A stretch of DNA of 64,000 nucleotides from Erigeron canadensis (GCF_010389155.1 NC_057761.1:21516501-21580500); one strand, 5' to 3'; shown: positions 11,075-21,399, numbered from the stretch's first letter. Translations and numbers: made by a program. The notes: generated from the sequence alone by a model not told the origin.

Positions 11075-11436
11075 TTTTCTTTATTTTAAGAACCATTTTT
11101 TTTATATTAACCATGAGAACTTTTCAATTTAATATGTGTTCACATGTTTTTTTTGTTCATTCACATGTGAAATGATACAAAAATGTATTATGTAAAATAA
11201 ACTTTTTTTCAAAACCTTATATATAGTCATTTGTGAACTTGTGAATGAATTTGTTCACGTTTTTTGTTCACATGTTACAAACGACTATATATAAGGTTTT
11301 GAAAAAAATTTTCTTCTACAACATATTTTTTTATAATGTTTCACATGTGAATGAACAAAAAAAACATGTGATCCAATATGAAATCTAGGAGTTTTCATGG
11401 TTCTTACAAAAAAATGGGTTTTTAAAATAACGGTCA
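11075..11436. mobile_element. Foldback (palindromic) MITE, copy 1
   Basis: Almost the whole length is one inverted repeat. For example, TTTCAAAACCTTATATATAG near 11212 is mirrored by CTATATATAAGGTTTTGAAA near 11285, and TTCACATGTGAA and the AAGAACC ends are mirrored too. TA-rich tracts flank both sides. It is non-coding; any long frame across it is a by-product of symmetry. Confidence 0.75.
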
Positions 11437-11453
11437 CACATATATATATATAT

Positions 11454-11818
11454 AGGTGACCTTTATTTTGAGAACCCATTTTTTTAAGAACCTTGAGAAC
11501 TCTTAAATTATGTATTGGATCACATGTTTTTTTTTGTTCATTCACATGTGAAACTTTATAAAAATATATGTTGCAGAAGAAAGTTTTTTTCAAAACCTTA
11601 TATATACCCATTTGTTAACATGTAAACGAAAATGTGAACATATTCATTCACAAGTTCACAAAGGGCTAATTTTAAGGTTTTTGAAAAAAGTTTCTTCTAC
11701 AACATACTTTTTTATATCATTTCACATGTGAATGAATAAAAAGAACATGTGATCCAATATATAACATGAGAGTTCTCATGGATATTACAAAATAAATGGT
11801 TCTCAAAATAAGTAAAAT
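11454..11818. mobile_element. Foldback (palindromic) MITE, copy 2
   Basis: Ends are TTATTTTGAGAACC-like on the left and its inverse on the right. It contains the same TTCACATGTGAA and TTTCAAAACCTTATATA arms as copy 1 and sits between a (TA)n tract at about 11440-11453 and another at 11820-11842. Copies 1 and 2 are direct neighbours separated by only the TA tract. Confidence 0.75.
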
Positions 11819-11849
11819 CTATATATATATATATATATATATAATAGAG

Positions 11850-12585
11850 TTTAAATATATGGGTTCGATCTTTCCGGGTACCCAGATCATGTGGGGATTA
11901 GGATGGAGATATTTTACCGGCATCATATGGCTTAAGGGTGTTGAAAACAACCAAACCCAAATAACCCGATCCAACCCGAATGGGTTTTGGTGAAATGGGT
12001 TGGGTTATTCGTTTTACGGGTCGTTATTTGGGTTAACCCGAATAACCCAAAGCTTAATCGGTTTGGGTTACGGGTAAAAAGTCAATAATTTGGGTCAACC
12101 CAAATAACCCGAATAAGATGTTTGCTTCTTTTATATATACTAATATATAACACATCAAATTTGTTTAAAGTATATATTCTTGAATATTAACGATAAAACA
12201 ATTATCTTTTCATTCAAGAATTCAAAAAACACATAATTATATGTGTTTCAACCGTTTTGGATATAACAGTTTGTTAATCTAAATAAATATCAATATTATT
12301 TAAGTTTTTGAAATTGAATTTACATTGTTGCGATGTTGCATAACTAACAAATCTTTTTAAGTTGCACGTAAATTCATCAATCACGTTTATATGGGTCACC
12401 CAAAACCCATATAACCTAATTTGGGTTGGGTTACGGGTTGATTTATAATTTTTCAAAACCCGAATAACCCAACCCAAATAACCCGAAACCCAAATAACCC
12501 GACCCATCAACACCTCTAAAATTATGGCTCATACGGGTGGGTCAATGGGTATCCAATTATTGTACTGGGGCTAGATTCCTCCAAT
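11850..12585 (+). mobile_element. SINE copy (3' body), split by a hAT insertion
   Basis: Compared with the SINE at 35925-36202 (opposite strand), the parts 11850-11932 and 12522-12585 are collinear halves of one element: GGTTCGATC, CCCAGATCAT, GGGGATTAGGATGG, TTTTACCGGCATCATATGG, then CTCATACGGG, TGGGTATCCAATT and TACTGGGGCTAG. The tRNA-like head is absent or unrecognisable. Confidence 0.75.
11933..12521. mobile_element. Non-autonomous hAT-type element inside the SINE
   Basis: The left end TAAGGGTGTTGA and the inverse of the right end TCAACACCTCTA match at 10 of 12 positions. Flanks ATATGGCT (11925-11932) and TTATGGCT (12522-12529) form an 8-bp target duplication with one mismatch, and the intact SINE at 36.0 kb shows the sequence without the insert. 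Many AACCCAAATAACCCG repeats lie in both subterminal regions. No coding frame. Confidence 0.75.
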
Positions 12586-12612
12586 TACCTTTTTTTATAT
12601 AAAATAGATTTA

Positions 12613-12890
12613 GTTACAAAAATCGTTCACGTGGTTTGTCAAAATTTACGGATTTCATCTCTACCTTTTACTATTTTCATCCTTGATTTTTAAGCATTGT
12701 CAAGACTTTCGGTCCAAAATTGTTAACGTTTTGACAAAAAAATAAAAACTTGACTTTTTGACCAAAATTGTTAATTTTTGGACCAAAAGTGTAGACGGAG
12801 GTAAAAAATAAAGGATCAAAACCGTAATTTGTGAAAGGTATAAATGGAACTTGTAATTTTTAACAAACCGCAAGGATGATTTTTTGTAAC
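12613..12890. mobile_element. MITE with about 37-bp inverted ends
   Basis: Starts GTTACAAAAATCGTTCACGT and ends with the inverse of GTTACAAAAAATCATCCTTG; the similarity extends through GGTTTGT-AAAA-TTAC. TA occurs on both sides (12611-12612, 12891-12892), which fits a TA target. 278 bp, no coding frame. Confidence 0.7.
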
Positions 12891-13063
12891 TAACACTATT
12901 TATTTAACATTTTAAATAACGAATGAGCCAACAAGTTAAATTGTTAAATCAATATGCCACATATGATTAGTAATGATGTGGATGAGTGGATGGCTTAACG
13001 CACTTTGTTATATAAAAAGATTTTATAAAACAAAAGGTGTGTAACATTATTCATTTAACTTAC

Positions 13064-14465
13064 ATCGTAAGGAAATGAGGAAGATGTGAACTTTTCTAGT
13101 TTCAATACGTGATGGCCGGCTTCAAGAGTCGAGAAATCAAAGCGATCATTGTATTCTTTAACCTGTACTTGTAAGTTGTCAATAGTATGGGGCTTGTGGA
13201 GAATATCTAACCGTTACGAAAAGCAAAAGCATAAAATTAAACTCAAAGAACTACAAAATGTTGGCATTAAATGTACATTTGAAACTCACATTGTGTTTTT
13301 AAGTTTGATTTTTTAAAAGAAAGAAAAAAATTATGAAGTTAAGTTTTTTTTTTTTTTCAAATCACCCCAAATATGGCCATATGGGGGAAAATCTTTTAGA
13401 CAAAAACTAGATTATCCTTTTAAATCATATCATTTCACTTATTTTCTATTTTAAAATAAACTAAAAAATACAACTTATTTTATAAATGTTTTATAATTCA
13501 TTGTATTCCTTTATTTCTTTCCTTACAAAAACTCAAAAAACATAGTGTCAAACTTATACGAAAAATTCAGTCCTCGGTTCCACATCTATAAAACCCGCCC
13601 GAATAAACACGAAAACCGAAACAATTAAACATGGTCTAGGTTCAATTTTAGGACAAAAATAATTAAAAAGAAACATCAAAACTGATCTAAACCAAATTCA
13701 GCATCCACTGAGTATTTTGACTACCAGATTGGTCTAACAAATTATATATATTTGAAATGAAAAGATACCTCTTCCTTCAAAGACAGGTTGCGCATGGTGA
13801 CGATGCACGCACATGTGTAGTCAAGAATGTTTTCGTTACCCGGGGAGTCACGATTTGCAAGATGCACTGCATTTATGTGGGTAACTTGTCCAAATGTCTC
13901 AAAGTAATCCTCCCTAGTAACATTCAAATTATTCATGTAAAAATTCAAGAAATAAATACAAAAAGGGGGAAAAAATTGGAAAAAAAAAAACAAAAACTCA
14001 CAGAGTGTCCAAGGTTGCATGCATCCCCAATTTGCTAACCAGAAATTGTTTGTCCTGTAATTACATAACATATAATGGATAAATGCGTTTGTGTCAACAA
14101 ATTTGTTAGGCCCAACTTTATTTAGAAAGATTTTTAGTTTATTGCATTTCGATCAAACTAAAAAGTAAATTTCATTCAATTTTAGATTCAAACAATTCAT
14201 AACTGTTTAACTTATCAAAACTTAATACGCTCATTTTGAGAAGCTTATAGACAGTAGCTTTTCAAGAATACTTATAAGACGTCTTAATAAGCCCAACCAA
14301 ACACTAGTTTTTTAAATCCAGATTATATATTAAGCTAATAAAAATAAGGGATTTTAAATATGCTAGCCCAAACAACCCTTTAAAGTGAAAATTAACAACA
14401 TAATTAAGGAGTACCGCAGCCAAAGTAGAAGAAGAAGCCACTACCGCAGATGAAGAAGAAGCCAT
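13064..14465 (-). pseudogene. RRM-like multi-exon gene, probably decayed
   Basis: Three exons join in one frame with proper splice borders. Exon 1 (14415-14465) starts MASSSSAVVASSSTLAA. Exon 2 (14002-14054, acceptor TTACAG) reads DKQFLVSKLGMHATLDT. Exon 3 (13769-13913, acceptor ACTAG, donor GTATC) reads EDYFETFGQVTHINAVHLAN, then CACIVTMRNLSLKEE. A fourth piece (13064-13206, donor GTAAGT) reads ILHKPHTIDNLQVQVKEYND, but its acceptor phase is one base off. The order FLVSKL (RNP2-like), DYFETFGQV, CACIVTM (RNP1-like) and a final KxEYND strand fits an RNA-recognition motif. The phase error suggests decay or a misplaced border. A possible last exon is at 10034-10145. Function is unknown beyond probable RNA binding. 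Confidence 0.5.
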
Positions 14466-14767
14466 TATCTGTTCAAACTTATAACATAAATAAAATAAAT
14501 ATACAAGCTAAACAAATAAGCAAATATTCAAAAAAAAAATTATCTTGCAAGCAGAAACTAATCATAAAAAAGCCAGAATTAACATAGCAGTGAAGTAGTA
14601 TGCTAAAGATGAAATACTCTATTATTTGTTACATTTTGGGTGAAAATGGAAGTAGGGATTTAATACCACCAAACAACGCTCAGCATGTTTTTCTTTCTTC
14701 TTTTATTTTCCTCGAACAGCTCAGCATGTGATACTTTAGGTGAGGATCCCTCAAGTTGATATAAGAT

Positions 14768-14990
14768 AAATGGCCAAGATTCAAATATCATCTTTAAATA
14801 AAAATCAATGGTCAAGATTCAAATATCATCTTTAAATAAAAATCAATGGCCAAGATTCAAATATCATCTGAATAAAAATCAATGGCCAAGATTCAAATAT
14901 CATCTTTAAATAAAAATTAATGGTCAAGATTCAAATATCATCTGAATAAAAATCAATGGCTAAGATTCAAATATCATCTTTGAATTTTGT
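14768..14990. repeat. 38/36-bp minisatellite, six units
   Basis: CAAGATTCAAATATCATC starts at 14775, 14813, 14851, 14887, 14925 and 14961 (last copy begins TAAGATTC). Spacings are 38, 38, 36, 38 and 36; the 36-bp form has TCTGAATA where the 38-bp form has TCTTTAAATA. It abuts the truncated end of the copia RT. Confidence 0.92.
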
Positions 14991-15000
14991 TCCTTGATTT

Positions 15001-15669
15001 TCATCCAAGGGCCAAGATCACTCTAATATGACTAGTCATGTTAGTTAACTTGAGGGAATCCTGTTGAAACACGTCGGATCGTTCAAATCCTGGTGGTTGG
15101 TGAACATACACTTCTTCTTTGACTTCACCGTATAAGAAGGCACTCTTAACGTCAAACTGATACACCTTTATACCTTTGAAACTTGCAAAAGCTAAAAATA
15201 ATCTTATAGCTTCAATCCTAGCAACTGGTGCAAAAGTTTCGTTATAGTCGTATCCTTCTCGTTGTGCAAACCCCTGAACAACCAAACGTGCTTTATTTCT
15301 AGTAACGATCCCTTTGTCATCTCGTTTGCATTTATATACCCAACGAGTTCCAATCGGTTCTTTACCTCTAGGCACATTTACTAACTCCCAAACTCCAAGT
15401 TTTTCAAATTGAGCTAATTCTTCTTGCATAGCTTCAACCCAACATGGATCTTGAAGTGCTGCCTTAACATTCTTAGGTTCTACTTGTGAAATGAAACCAG
15501 AATACAAACACTCAGTTATCAATCCAGTGTCTTTCACTTTACAGAACAAACTAGTTAGATCCTTATTCAACTGATTTCTAGTTCGAACAGGTTCTGTAGC
15601 ATTTCCAAGAATATTTTCAACTGGGTGATCCTTATTAATTCGATATTGAGGAACCGAATCAACATTCAA
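15001..15669 (-). pseudogene. copia reverse transcriptase, N-terminal part only
   Basis: Shows PCWVEAMQEELAQFEKLGVW, GTRWVYKCKRDDKGIVTRNK, ARLVVQGFAQREGYDYNETF, APVARIEAIRLFLAFA and YQFDVKSAFLYGEVKEEVYV with the first catalytic Asp in FDVKSAFL, then PPGFE. The YVDD catalytic motif and everything after it are missing: similarity ends near 15040, and the last residues (SHIRVILALG) are unrelated read-through. Truncation is by deletion or unequal exchange, not by an insertion with visible ends. Confidence 0.88.
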
Positions 15670-15677
15670 ACTTTCTC

Positions 15678-17030
15678 CTAAATTTGTTTTAATCTGAAAC
15701 TCAGGAGAGCTGAAATCATCTTCCGATTATTCAGAAATAGGATCATCATCAGGCAGTGTAACCTTCGATGGAGTAAGCGGTGTAGTGTTGCGGGTTCATT
15801 ATTGTCTGAATCTGGTGTCTTATCCTTGTCCTTACCACTTTCATCAACATCAGTATTAGACTGAACGTTGGTTGGAGTAGCATCGACATTCCGAGTAGGC
15901 GGATATATAGGAGTATTATCCATGTGATCTCTTAAAATAATCACATCGTCAACTGTCTCAGGATCTGAATAAGAATCAGGACCATGTAGTGAACTAAACA
16001 CACTATCATAATCGAAGTTTTTGCCACTTCCAGAATGTATAGCGGGCTTATGACTGACAATCTTGACATTCGTTCCAAAATCAACTTTGCCAGTCTGTTT
16101 GTTGTAAACCCGTCGAATTGATGTTCCCGGTTTATAACCCATGAGAAATCCCTCTTCAACCTTTGAATCAAACTTTGACTGAGGTAGATACTTCAAGAAA
16201 GTACACGGTACACCAAATGGTTCAACATTCTGTAAATTTGGTTTCTTCTTATGTAGAAGCTCATAACATGTCTTATGTAGAAGCTTATAACAAGCTGTAT
16301 TCACCGCTTCCGCCCAAAACATAGTAGGAAGCCCTGAATATGCAAGCATAGTTCTGGCTATATCGATTAGAGTCTTATTCTTCCTTTCAGCAACTCCATT
16401 CTGTTCTGGTTCATATGGAGAACTGTATTGATGTTGGATTCCCTTTGACAAACAAAAGACATCCATCACATTATTCTTGAATTCAGTTCCGTTGTCACTC
16501 CTGATTCCCTTAACACGAACTCCATAAATGTTTTCAGTTTCGACAAAGAAATTTATCAAAATCTGTGGAGTTTCATCTTTCGATTTAAGAAAGAATACCC
16601 ATGATAATCTCGAGTAATCATCAGTAACCACCAAACAGTAATACATCCTACCGATACTTCTTACATTTACTGGACCAAATAAATCCATGTGAAGTAACTC
16701 GAAAGGATTGACAATAGAATTTTCTAGTTTTGGTTTATGTGCAGACTTTTGCTGTTTACCTTTCAGACAAGGTACACATTTGTCTTCCATTCCAAACCGC
16801 TTCGTGGGAACACCTTCAACCAAACCATGTTTGACAATGTCATTCATCTTTCGGAAATTGATATGTCCCATTCTTCTATGCCATAGTAAAGATTCAGATT
16901 CGTTTGCTTTCGATAACAAGCAAACAGACTCCTCTGGATTATCAACACCTAACACAAGGCCATAGATGTCTCTCTTCCTAGGAGCTTTTGGCAGGATCCA
17001 GTCTTCAGGAATAACATATCCTGGTTTCAA
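15678..17030 (-). pseudogene. copia integrase
   Basis: 450 codons. The zinc-binding HHCC region reads LLWHRRMGHINFRKM, then CVPCLKGKQQKS. The catalytic core has MDLFGPV (D), DDYSRLSWVFFLKSK, RSDNGTEFKN (D) and YSSPYEPEQNGVAERKNKTL (E, the third acidic residue, in NGVAE-R), so D, D and E are all present. A C-terminal GYKPGTSIRRVYNKQTGKV follows. A short local repeat (TACYKLLHKTCYELLHKKKP) duplicates about 9 residues. Near 15795 the frame shifts into that of the RT part; an in-frame TAA also lies at 15727-15729 in that second frame. Confidence 0.9.
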
Positions 17031-17075
17031 GATAAGTGCTTCTTTCTCATTAAAATGGACAGTGTTACCCTTGTC

Positions 17076-17402
17076 TCAAATATGAGAAACACTTAATAAA
17101 TTATGTGCTAATTGTTCCACATAATTGACTTTCTCCAGCGTAATCTTCCCATTGACAACATCACCTTGGCCCGAGATGTTGCCGCCCTTGGGACCTGCGA
17201 AACTAACATACGAACCATTTACATCTTCATAATTGGACAAAACGTTCTTGTTCCTTGTCATGTGCCGAGAGCATCCACTGTCAACATACCAAAGACTGAT
17301 AGGCTTCCTTGGTTCTCCCTTCTGATCTGCAGCCTTGCAATCTGCCATGTATGCAACAAAGTCTTCAGTTGTCATACCTTCAGGTATCACGAAGTTATTC
17401 AT
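17076..17402 (-). pseudogene. copia aspartic protease
   Basis: Frame offset by one from gag, beginning NNFVIPEGMTTEDFVAYMAD. The catalytic centre is LWYVDSGCSRHMT (D-S-G), the usual copia variant, followed by GNISGQGDVV and AHNLLSVSHI at the end. The enzyme would cut the gag-pol precursor. A TGA at 17076-17078 directly after SVSHI interrupts it; the same frame then reads on into integrase (17030 onward). This looks like one substitution, because the flanking text matches the family. Confidence 0.88.
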
Positions 17403-18139
17403 CTGCTCTTCATGGAAATGTCATCAACAGGATTTGATGACTCTTCCTTTTCTTCAGATGCTTTTACTGCAGTCATTTGTTCACTCTCAGACCTTACTAT
17501 CTCAGCAACATTACACATATTCTTATGTACTATCTCAGATGCACTTTCTTCACTTGAGTACACAGCATAATCAATCGTTGCAGCTACCTCATCATATAAT
17601 TCTACCATGTAGGCATGATTCGAGGTATCATCAGATTGTGTATCCCATTGATAAGTACCATCTGGATTTTGAACAACAACAGCCTTTGACTCCGAAAATG
17701 GTGACGAAATTGGCTGTTGTGGAGTAGCAGGATATGTAATCATTGCTTGTGTCTTATGATTATTCAGAGTAATACCGCCTTGATTGTAATTTTGACGACC
17801 AACAACGGTATTATCAATCCTCTTAGGTAGTTGACACTCTCTTGCAAAATGACCAAATCCATCGCAGTTATAACATTTCACCTTGGATTTGTCAAAGCCT
17901 TTAGTGCCATTACCTATAGGTCTCCCAGTTCTCTGAGTGAATCTTCTGACCTTAATAGTAAGCATAGCAAGCTGCCATTGTAGATCCATTTCTTCCAAAT
18001 CATCAGGATCTATTTGATTGTAATCCTCATCAATTACTGCAGGATCAGTAACCTTTCCTCCAATAAATGCTTCATGAGCATTACAAAAGGCTGAGTAAAC
18101 ACTCATTCTTCCTTCTGCAGAACTCATACTCATTGGCAT
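17399..18139 (-). pseudogene. copia gag, nucleocapsid part with zinc knuckle
   Basis: Continues the gag frame after the stop at 18278. It holds the CCHC zinc knuckle CYNCDGFGHFAREC (C-x2-C-x4-H-x4-C complete), which binds the element's RNA. Before it is a basic stretch TIKVRRFTQRTGRP; after it is an acidic Ser/Glu-rich tail ending DDISMKSR. Its TGA (17399-17401) overlaps the ATG of the protease frame (17400-17402). The first ATG at 18139 is probably not a true start; it is simply the first Met after the break. Confidence 0.85.
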
Positions 18140-18267
18140 AGAATGAAAATATTGTACATTGCTCTTGACATTTGAATATGTATTGTCATAAGCAACATAT
18201 CCAGCAATACCTTCAGCATCTACTATTGGTGTAGCTTCTGCACCACTTAGAAATGCATTGTTTCCTG

Positions 18268-18398
18268 AGCTTGGAGACTACCTTTTCAAAATCCCATGTA
18301 AGGATGGATCTTGAGTAAAGTCCGAGTGAGTATCTTTGATCCTTCTCTTCATGTCTCTGTTCTTCAGCTTGGAGACTACCTTTTCAAAATCCCATGTA
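18268..18398. repeat. 33-bp direct repeat within gag
   Basis: An identical 33-base sequence starting AGCTTGGAGACTACC occurs at 18268-18300 and 18366-18398. The second is the native gag sequence. The first is an 11-codon insertion that brings the stop at 18278. Confidence 0.93.
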
Positions 18399-19039
18399 CT
18401 GTATTCCTGATCATCTTGAAGTTGATGAACATAATCAGTCCATGTCTTAGGCAGTGAATCCAAAAACTTATCAACTAGCTCAGTTTGAGGATAAACAACT
18501 TCAAAGTATGACAACTCAGTGGTCAAATGACTGAATCGAATAATAATCTCGTCAAGAGATTCCCCTTTCAGTCCATTAAAGGCTTCATACTGGTGCTTGA
18601 GAAGCTTGATACGGTTCTTCTTCAAAGTTACATCACCCTCACAATATCTTTCGAGAGCATCCCATAAATCCTTTGAAGTAGTGTACTTTTTAAACAAATG
18701 TACACTATCTTGAGGCAAGGCCATAGTAAGAGTAGACAATGCCTTTCCCTCAACAGCGTATCTTTTACGTTCTTCAATAGGCATATCAGCATAAGTATAC
18801 CTACTGATCACTCCAATCTTCTCATATGAAGGCCAATCAAAACCTTGAGTTATCACTAGCCACATTTCCATGTCAGTGAGACGAGTGTAGTCTTCAAAAC
18901 GTCTCTTCCACATCCAATAATTTTCCATACGGAAAAGCTTTGGAGGTGTATTACCCCGACCAACCTCATGATCGTGCATGATCATCTGGCTTATAAGTAA
19001 GGCATTGGGTGAGTTTGCGGCAGCTGGTAAAGTCGTCAT
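18278..19039 (-). pseudogene. copia gag, capsid part
   Basis: 253 codons from ATG at 19039. This is the structural protein that forms the virus-like particle of the retrotransposon. Visible blocks are PPKLFRMENYWMWKRRFEDY, ALPQDSVHLFKKYTTSKDLW, CEGDVTLKKNRIKLLKHQYE, SLDEIIIRFSHLTTELS and FLDSLPKTWTDYVHQLQDD. These are the helical UBN2/DUF4219-type capsid region of copia. The stop at 18278 lies in a 33-bp repeat of an upstream stretch (see 18268-18398). After the stop the same frame stays open towards 17399, so one protein was once continuous. Confidence 0.85.
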
Positions 19040-19084
19040 TTCGAATCTTTTGAATTCAAGTAAAACGAAAAACTACTTAGTTCG

Positions 19085-19400
19085 TATAGCACGAAGGACA
19101 TGTGGCACGAAGTACAAAGTCACGTGGCACGAAGCAAGAAGTCACGTGGCACGAAGCACGAAGTCACGTGGCACGAAGCTGTATGACTTCCACGAAGTAC
19201 ACGTCGCACGAAGTACGAAACACAAGTCACGACCTAAGTCACAAAGAGTGGTTCGCGCTGACGTGGCACGAAGTGGACACGAAGTCTGCTGGGTGACGTA
19301 AGCACGAACACGAAGTTCACTTCGTGCTGACGTATGCACGAAGTAACACGAAGAAGAGCACGAATTTTCAAATTAACACGAATTTCGAACGAAAATTGCA
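19085..19400 (-). repeat. copia leader packed with CACGAAG / G-box repeats
   Basis: Four 22-bp units with CACGTGGCACGAAG start at 19098, 19120, 19142 and 19164 (the first has CATGTGG). About ten further CACGAAG or inverse CTTCGTG copies follow. CACGTG and TGACGTGG are plant bZIP-type core sites. This is the untranslated leader between primer-binding site and gag. Confidence 0.88.
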
Positions 19401-19450
19401 ATCAATAGCTAATCAAACGATCTTCAACCTTCTGGTAATCAACCTTAGGG

Positions 19451-19461
19451 CTCTGATTCCA
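19451..19461 (-). other. Primer-binding site of the copia element
   Basis: The minus strand reads TGGAATCAGAG two bases after the LTR end. The usual plant initiator-tRNA-Met site is TGGTATCAGAG; one base differs. Confidence 0.75.
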
Positions 19462-19463
19462 CT

Positions 19464-20128
19464 TGTAAGGTGCCCTATCGTTGCGTGAATGGTAATAAGA
19501 TGTGATTCATTATGTCAAGAGTGCGGAATCCTCTTGATATAACTAGATTGCTATTGCCTTTTGTTAATTAATAAGTAATTAATCAACCCAAGGAGATGCA
19601 CAAGGCTTGTGGTTCATGTAGAAGAACACACGAAGGAACAATTAACCTTAGCTCTGAAATTCATGAATAACTATCAAGGATTCGAAAATCATTAACCTAA
19701 TTTCCTAGATTAGGTCTTGTATTTATACTGGTTAAGTATTGGATCGTGTGGGCTTAGGCCTTAATCGCAAATTAGGCCCGAATTAACAATAAGTCAATTC
19801 ACCTTGTGCTGACATCAGCACGAGGGTAATCCTTCATGTTGATGACGTCAGCACGAGGGACATGCCTTTGACTCTTTGTTTGAACTCGTTTGGCTCGTAC
19901 ATAACATCCAATCATCGTTTAAGTGTTCTACGACACTTATAAAACTTGATTCTATGTTCTTGTACCTACAAAACAAAAAATAACACACAAACACAATACA
20001 AAACACAAACAGATATAATATTGAAGTTCAAACGTAATCATTAAATATCAACACAAGTTCTTATTTAAATGATTACACAAGTTCCTAAAAACATAAACGA
20101 TAATCAAATCTATGTTGCGATTGTCACA
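19464..20128 (-). repeat. 5' LTR of the copia element
   Basis: On the minus strand the LTR ends CACCTTACA at 19464, next to the primer-binding site. A TATA box (TATAAATAC, about 19718-19726) and a TGACGTCA site (about 19846) fit a U3 promoter. The start is probably TGTGACAATC at 20128, or TGTAGATG at about 20145; no second LTR is present to settle this. Confidence 0.6.
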
Positions 20129-20162
20129 ACGAATCTGCATCTACAAATCCCCTCTTGATACG

Positions 20163-20166
<4 letters not shown>

Positions 20167-20197
<31 letters not shown>
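20167..20197. repeat. (TATC)n microsatellite
   Basis: About seven units of TATC directly outside the copia LTR. Confidence 0.95.
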
Positions 20198-20232
20198 AAT
20201 CAATTATAAAAAATTAAAAATTATCATACCAT

Positions 20233-20880
20233 CATTTTTAGAAATAGTTACACAATAATTACATACAGAATTACTAAAGTACCCTTAACAAACACCAATT
20301 ATGAAAAGAGTTTTTTTAAAATACCAAATTTGTCTCTAATGAATTAATTTACACTCTAAACCTTTATTTTAATAATTAACAATTTAAATCCTTATCTTAT
20401 AACAAATTTTTACTATCACAATTAAATTGGGCTACACCACTTGACACCGGCACCACCACCAATATTATCGTTACCATCACCGACACCACTAGACCGCCTT
20501 CCCTACCACAGCCACCGCATTGTACGGGTACCATGCTCGACTCCTTCATAAAATCTATTCACCTCTTTACAAATATAAAGTGTTACCTAAATGTTACGTA
20601 CAAAAGTACTAAATTGCACTTAATAAACACCCACTATGGAAATAGTTTTTATAATTACCAAATTGGCCATCAATGAATTAATTTACACCATAAACCCTTA
20701 TTTTAATAATTAACACTTTAAGCTCTAATCTTTTAAAAATTTCCACTATCATAATTATATCAACCTACGCCACTTGACACCGCCACAACCACCAATGGTA
20801 CCATCACCGACACAACTAGACCGTCTCTCCGCCCCCGCTGCCGCTGCATTAAACGGTTACCATGCTCGTTATTTGTTATA
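20233..20880 (+). repeat. Two tandem Helitron-like 3' regions
   Basis: Two related copies (about 20233-20545 and 20610-20870) share GAATTAATTTACAC, CCACTTGACACCG, CCATCACCGACAC and a GC-rich end CCGCATTG-ACGGGTACCATGCTCG. The ends resemble the terminus of the Helitron at 23566-24024. A third relative is at 41200-41475. No clear 5' ends. Confidence 0.5.
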
Positions 20881-20917
20881 GAAACAGAATATATGAATTA
20901 TATCATGCTATTAATTA

Positions 20918-21086
20918 AGGAAAATGATATACCCTCCTAAAAATTCTCCTAAAACTATATAAAAAAAATGACATGTGGTATCTACTAATTTTGTTTCCTA
21001 ATCTTGCCCCTTTAATTTTGCCACATGTCTTATCTAACACTTAGGGAGATTTTTAAGACATTAGTTAAGAATGATTAATCATTTTC
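20918..21086. mobile_element. MULE-type MITE, copy 1
   Basis: Ends GGAAAATGATATACCCTCC and the inverse of AATGATTAATCATTTTC match the family at 39884-40062. Flanks TATTAATTA (20909-20917) and TATTATTTA (21087-21095) differ at one of nine positions, a plausible Mutator-like 9-bp target duplication. Confidence 0.65.
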
Positions 21087-21399
21087 TATTATTTACTACC
21101 ACCAAACAACAGCTCAGCATGTGATACTCTACTGTTAATTTGTTATAGGCTAAAAGGAATGATATTACTGGGGGTTGGATTACTTGAAATATATCACATC
21201 ATGTGGCATTATGTGTTGTTGGGGTTTTCTAATGAAATTAATAGGTATGGTTGCCTAGCTAGAAGCTAAAGTGGTCTAATGTTTGATGTTTTTTTAATTT
21301 TTTTTTGTTTTTGACTTAAATTTTAAATAAAATACATTTTTTATTCATTTAAAACAAAAATACAATACGTTATATAATTAAAACATTTAAAAAAAAATC

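Larger units (their letters stand above)
15001..20128 (-). mobile_element. Ty1/copia retrotransposon, 3'-truncated
   Basis: The domain order on the minus strand is gag (19039 down to 17399), protease, integrase, reverse transcriptase, which is the Ty1/copia order. Upstream lie a repeat-packed leader, a primer-binding site (19451-19461) and a 5' LTR (19464 to about 20128). The element stops within the reverse transcriptase near 15040; the rest of RT, RNase H and the 3' LTR are missing, replaced by the minisatellite at 14768-14990. There are two in-frame stops, two frame changes and one 33-bp insertion. It is unable to move on its own. Confidence 0.9.

Noticed and set aside
11285..11611. 108-codon minus-strand frame
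   Set aside because: Spans parts of two foldback MITEs; no similarity to a protein.
14768..14990. CRISPR-like array
   Set aside because: Units are adjacent without unique spacers and the genome is eukaryotic.
18978..19339. Several overlapping open frames of 60-107 codons
   Set aside because: They lie in the CACGAAG repeats of the copia leader; periodic repeats without stops create open frames.
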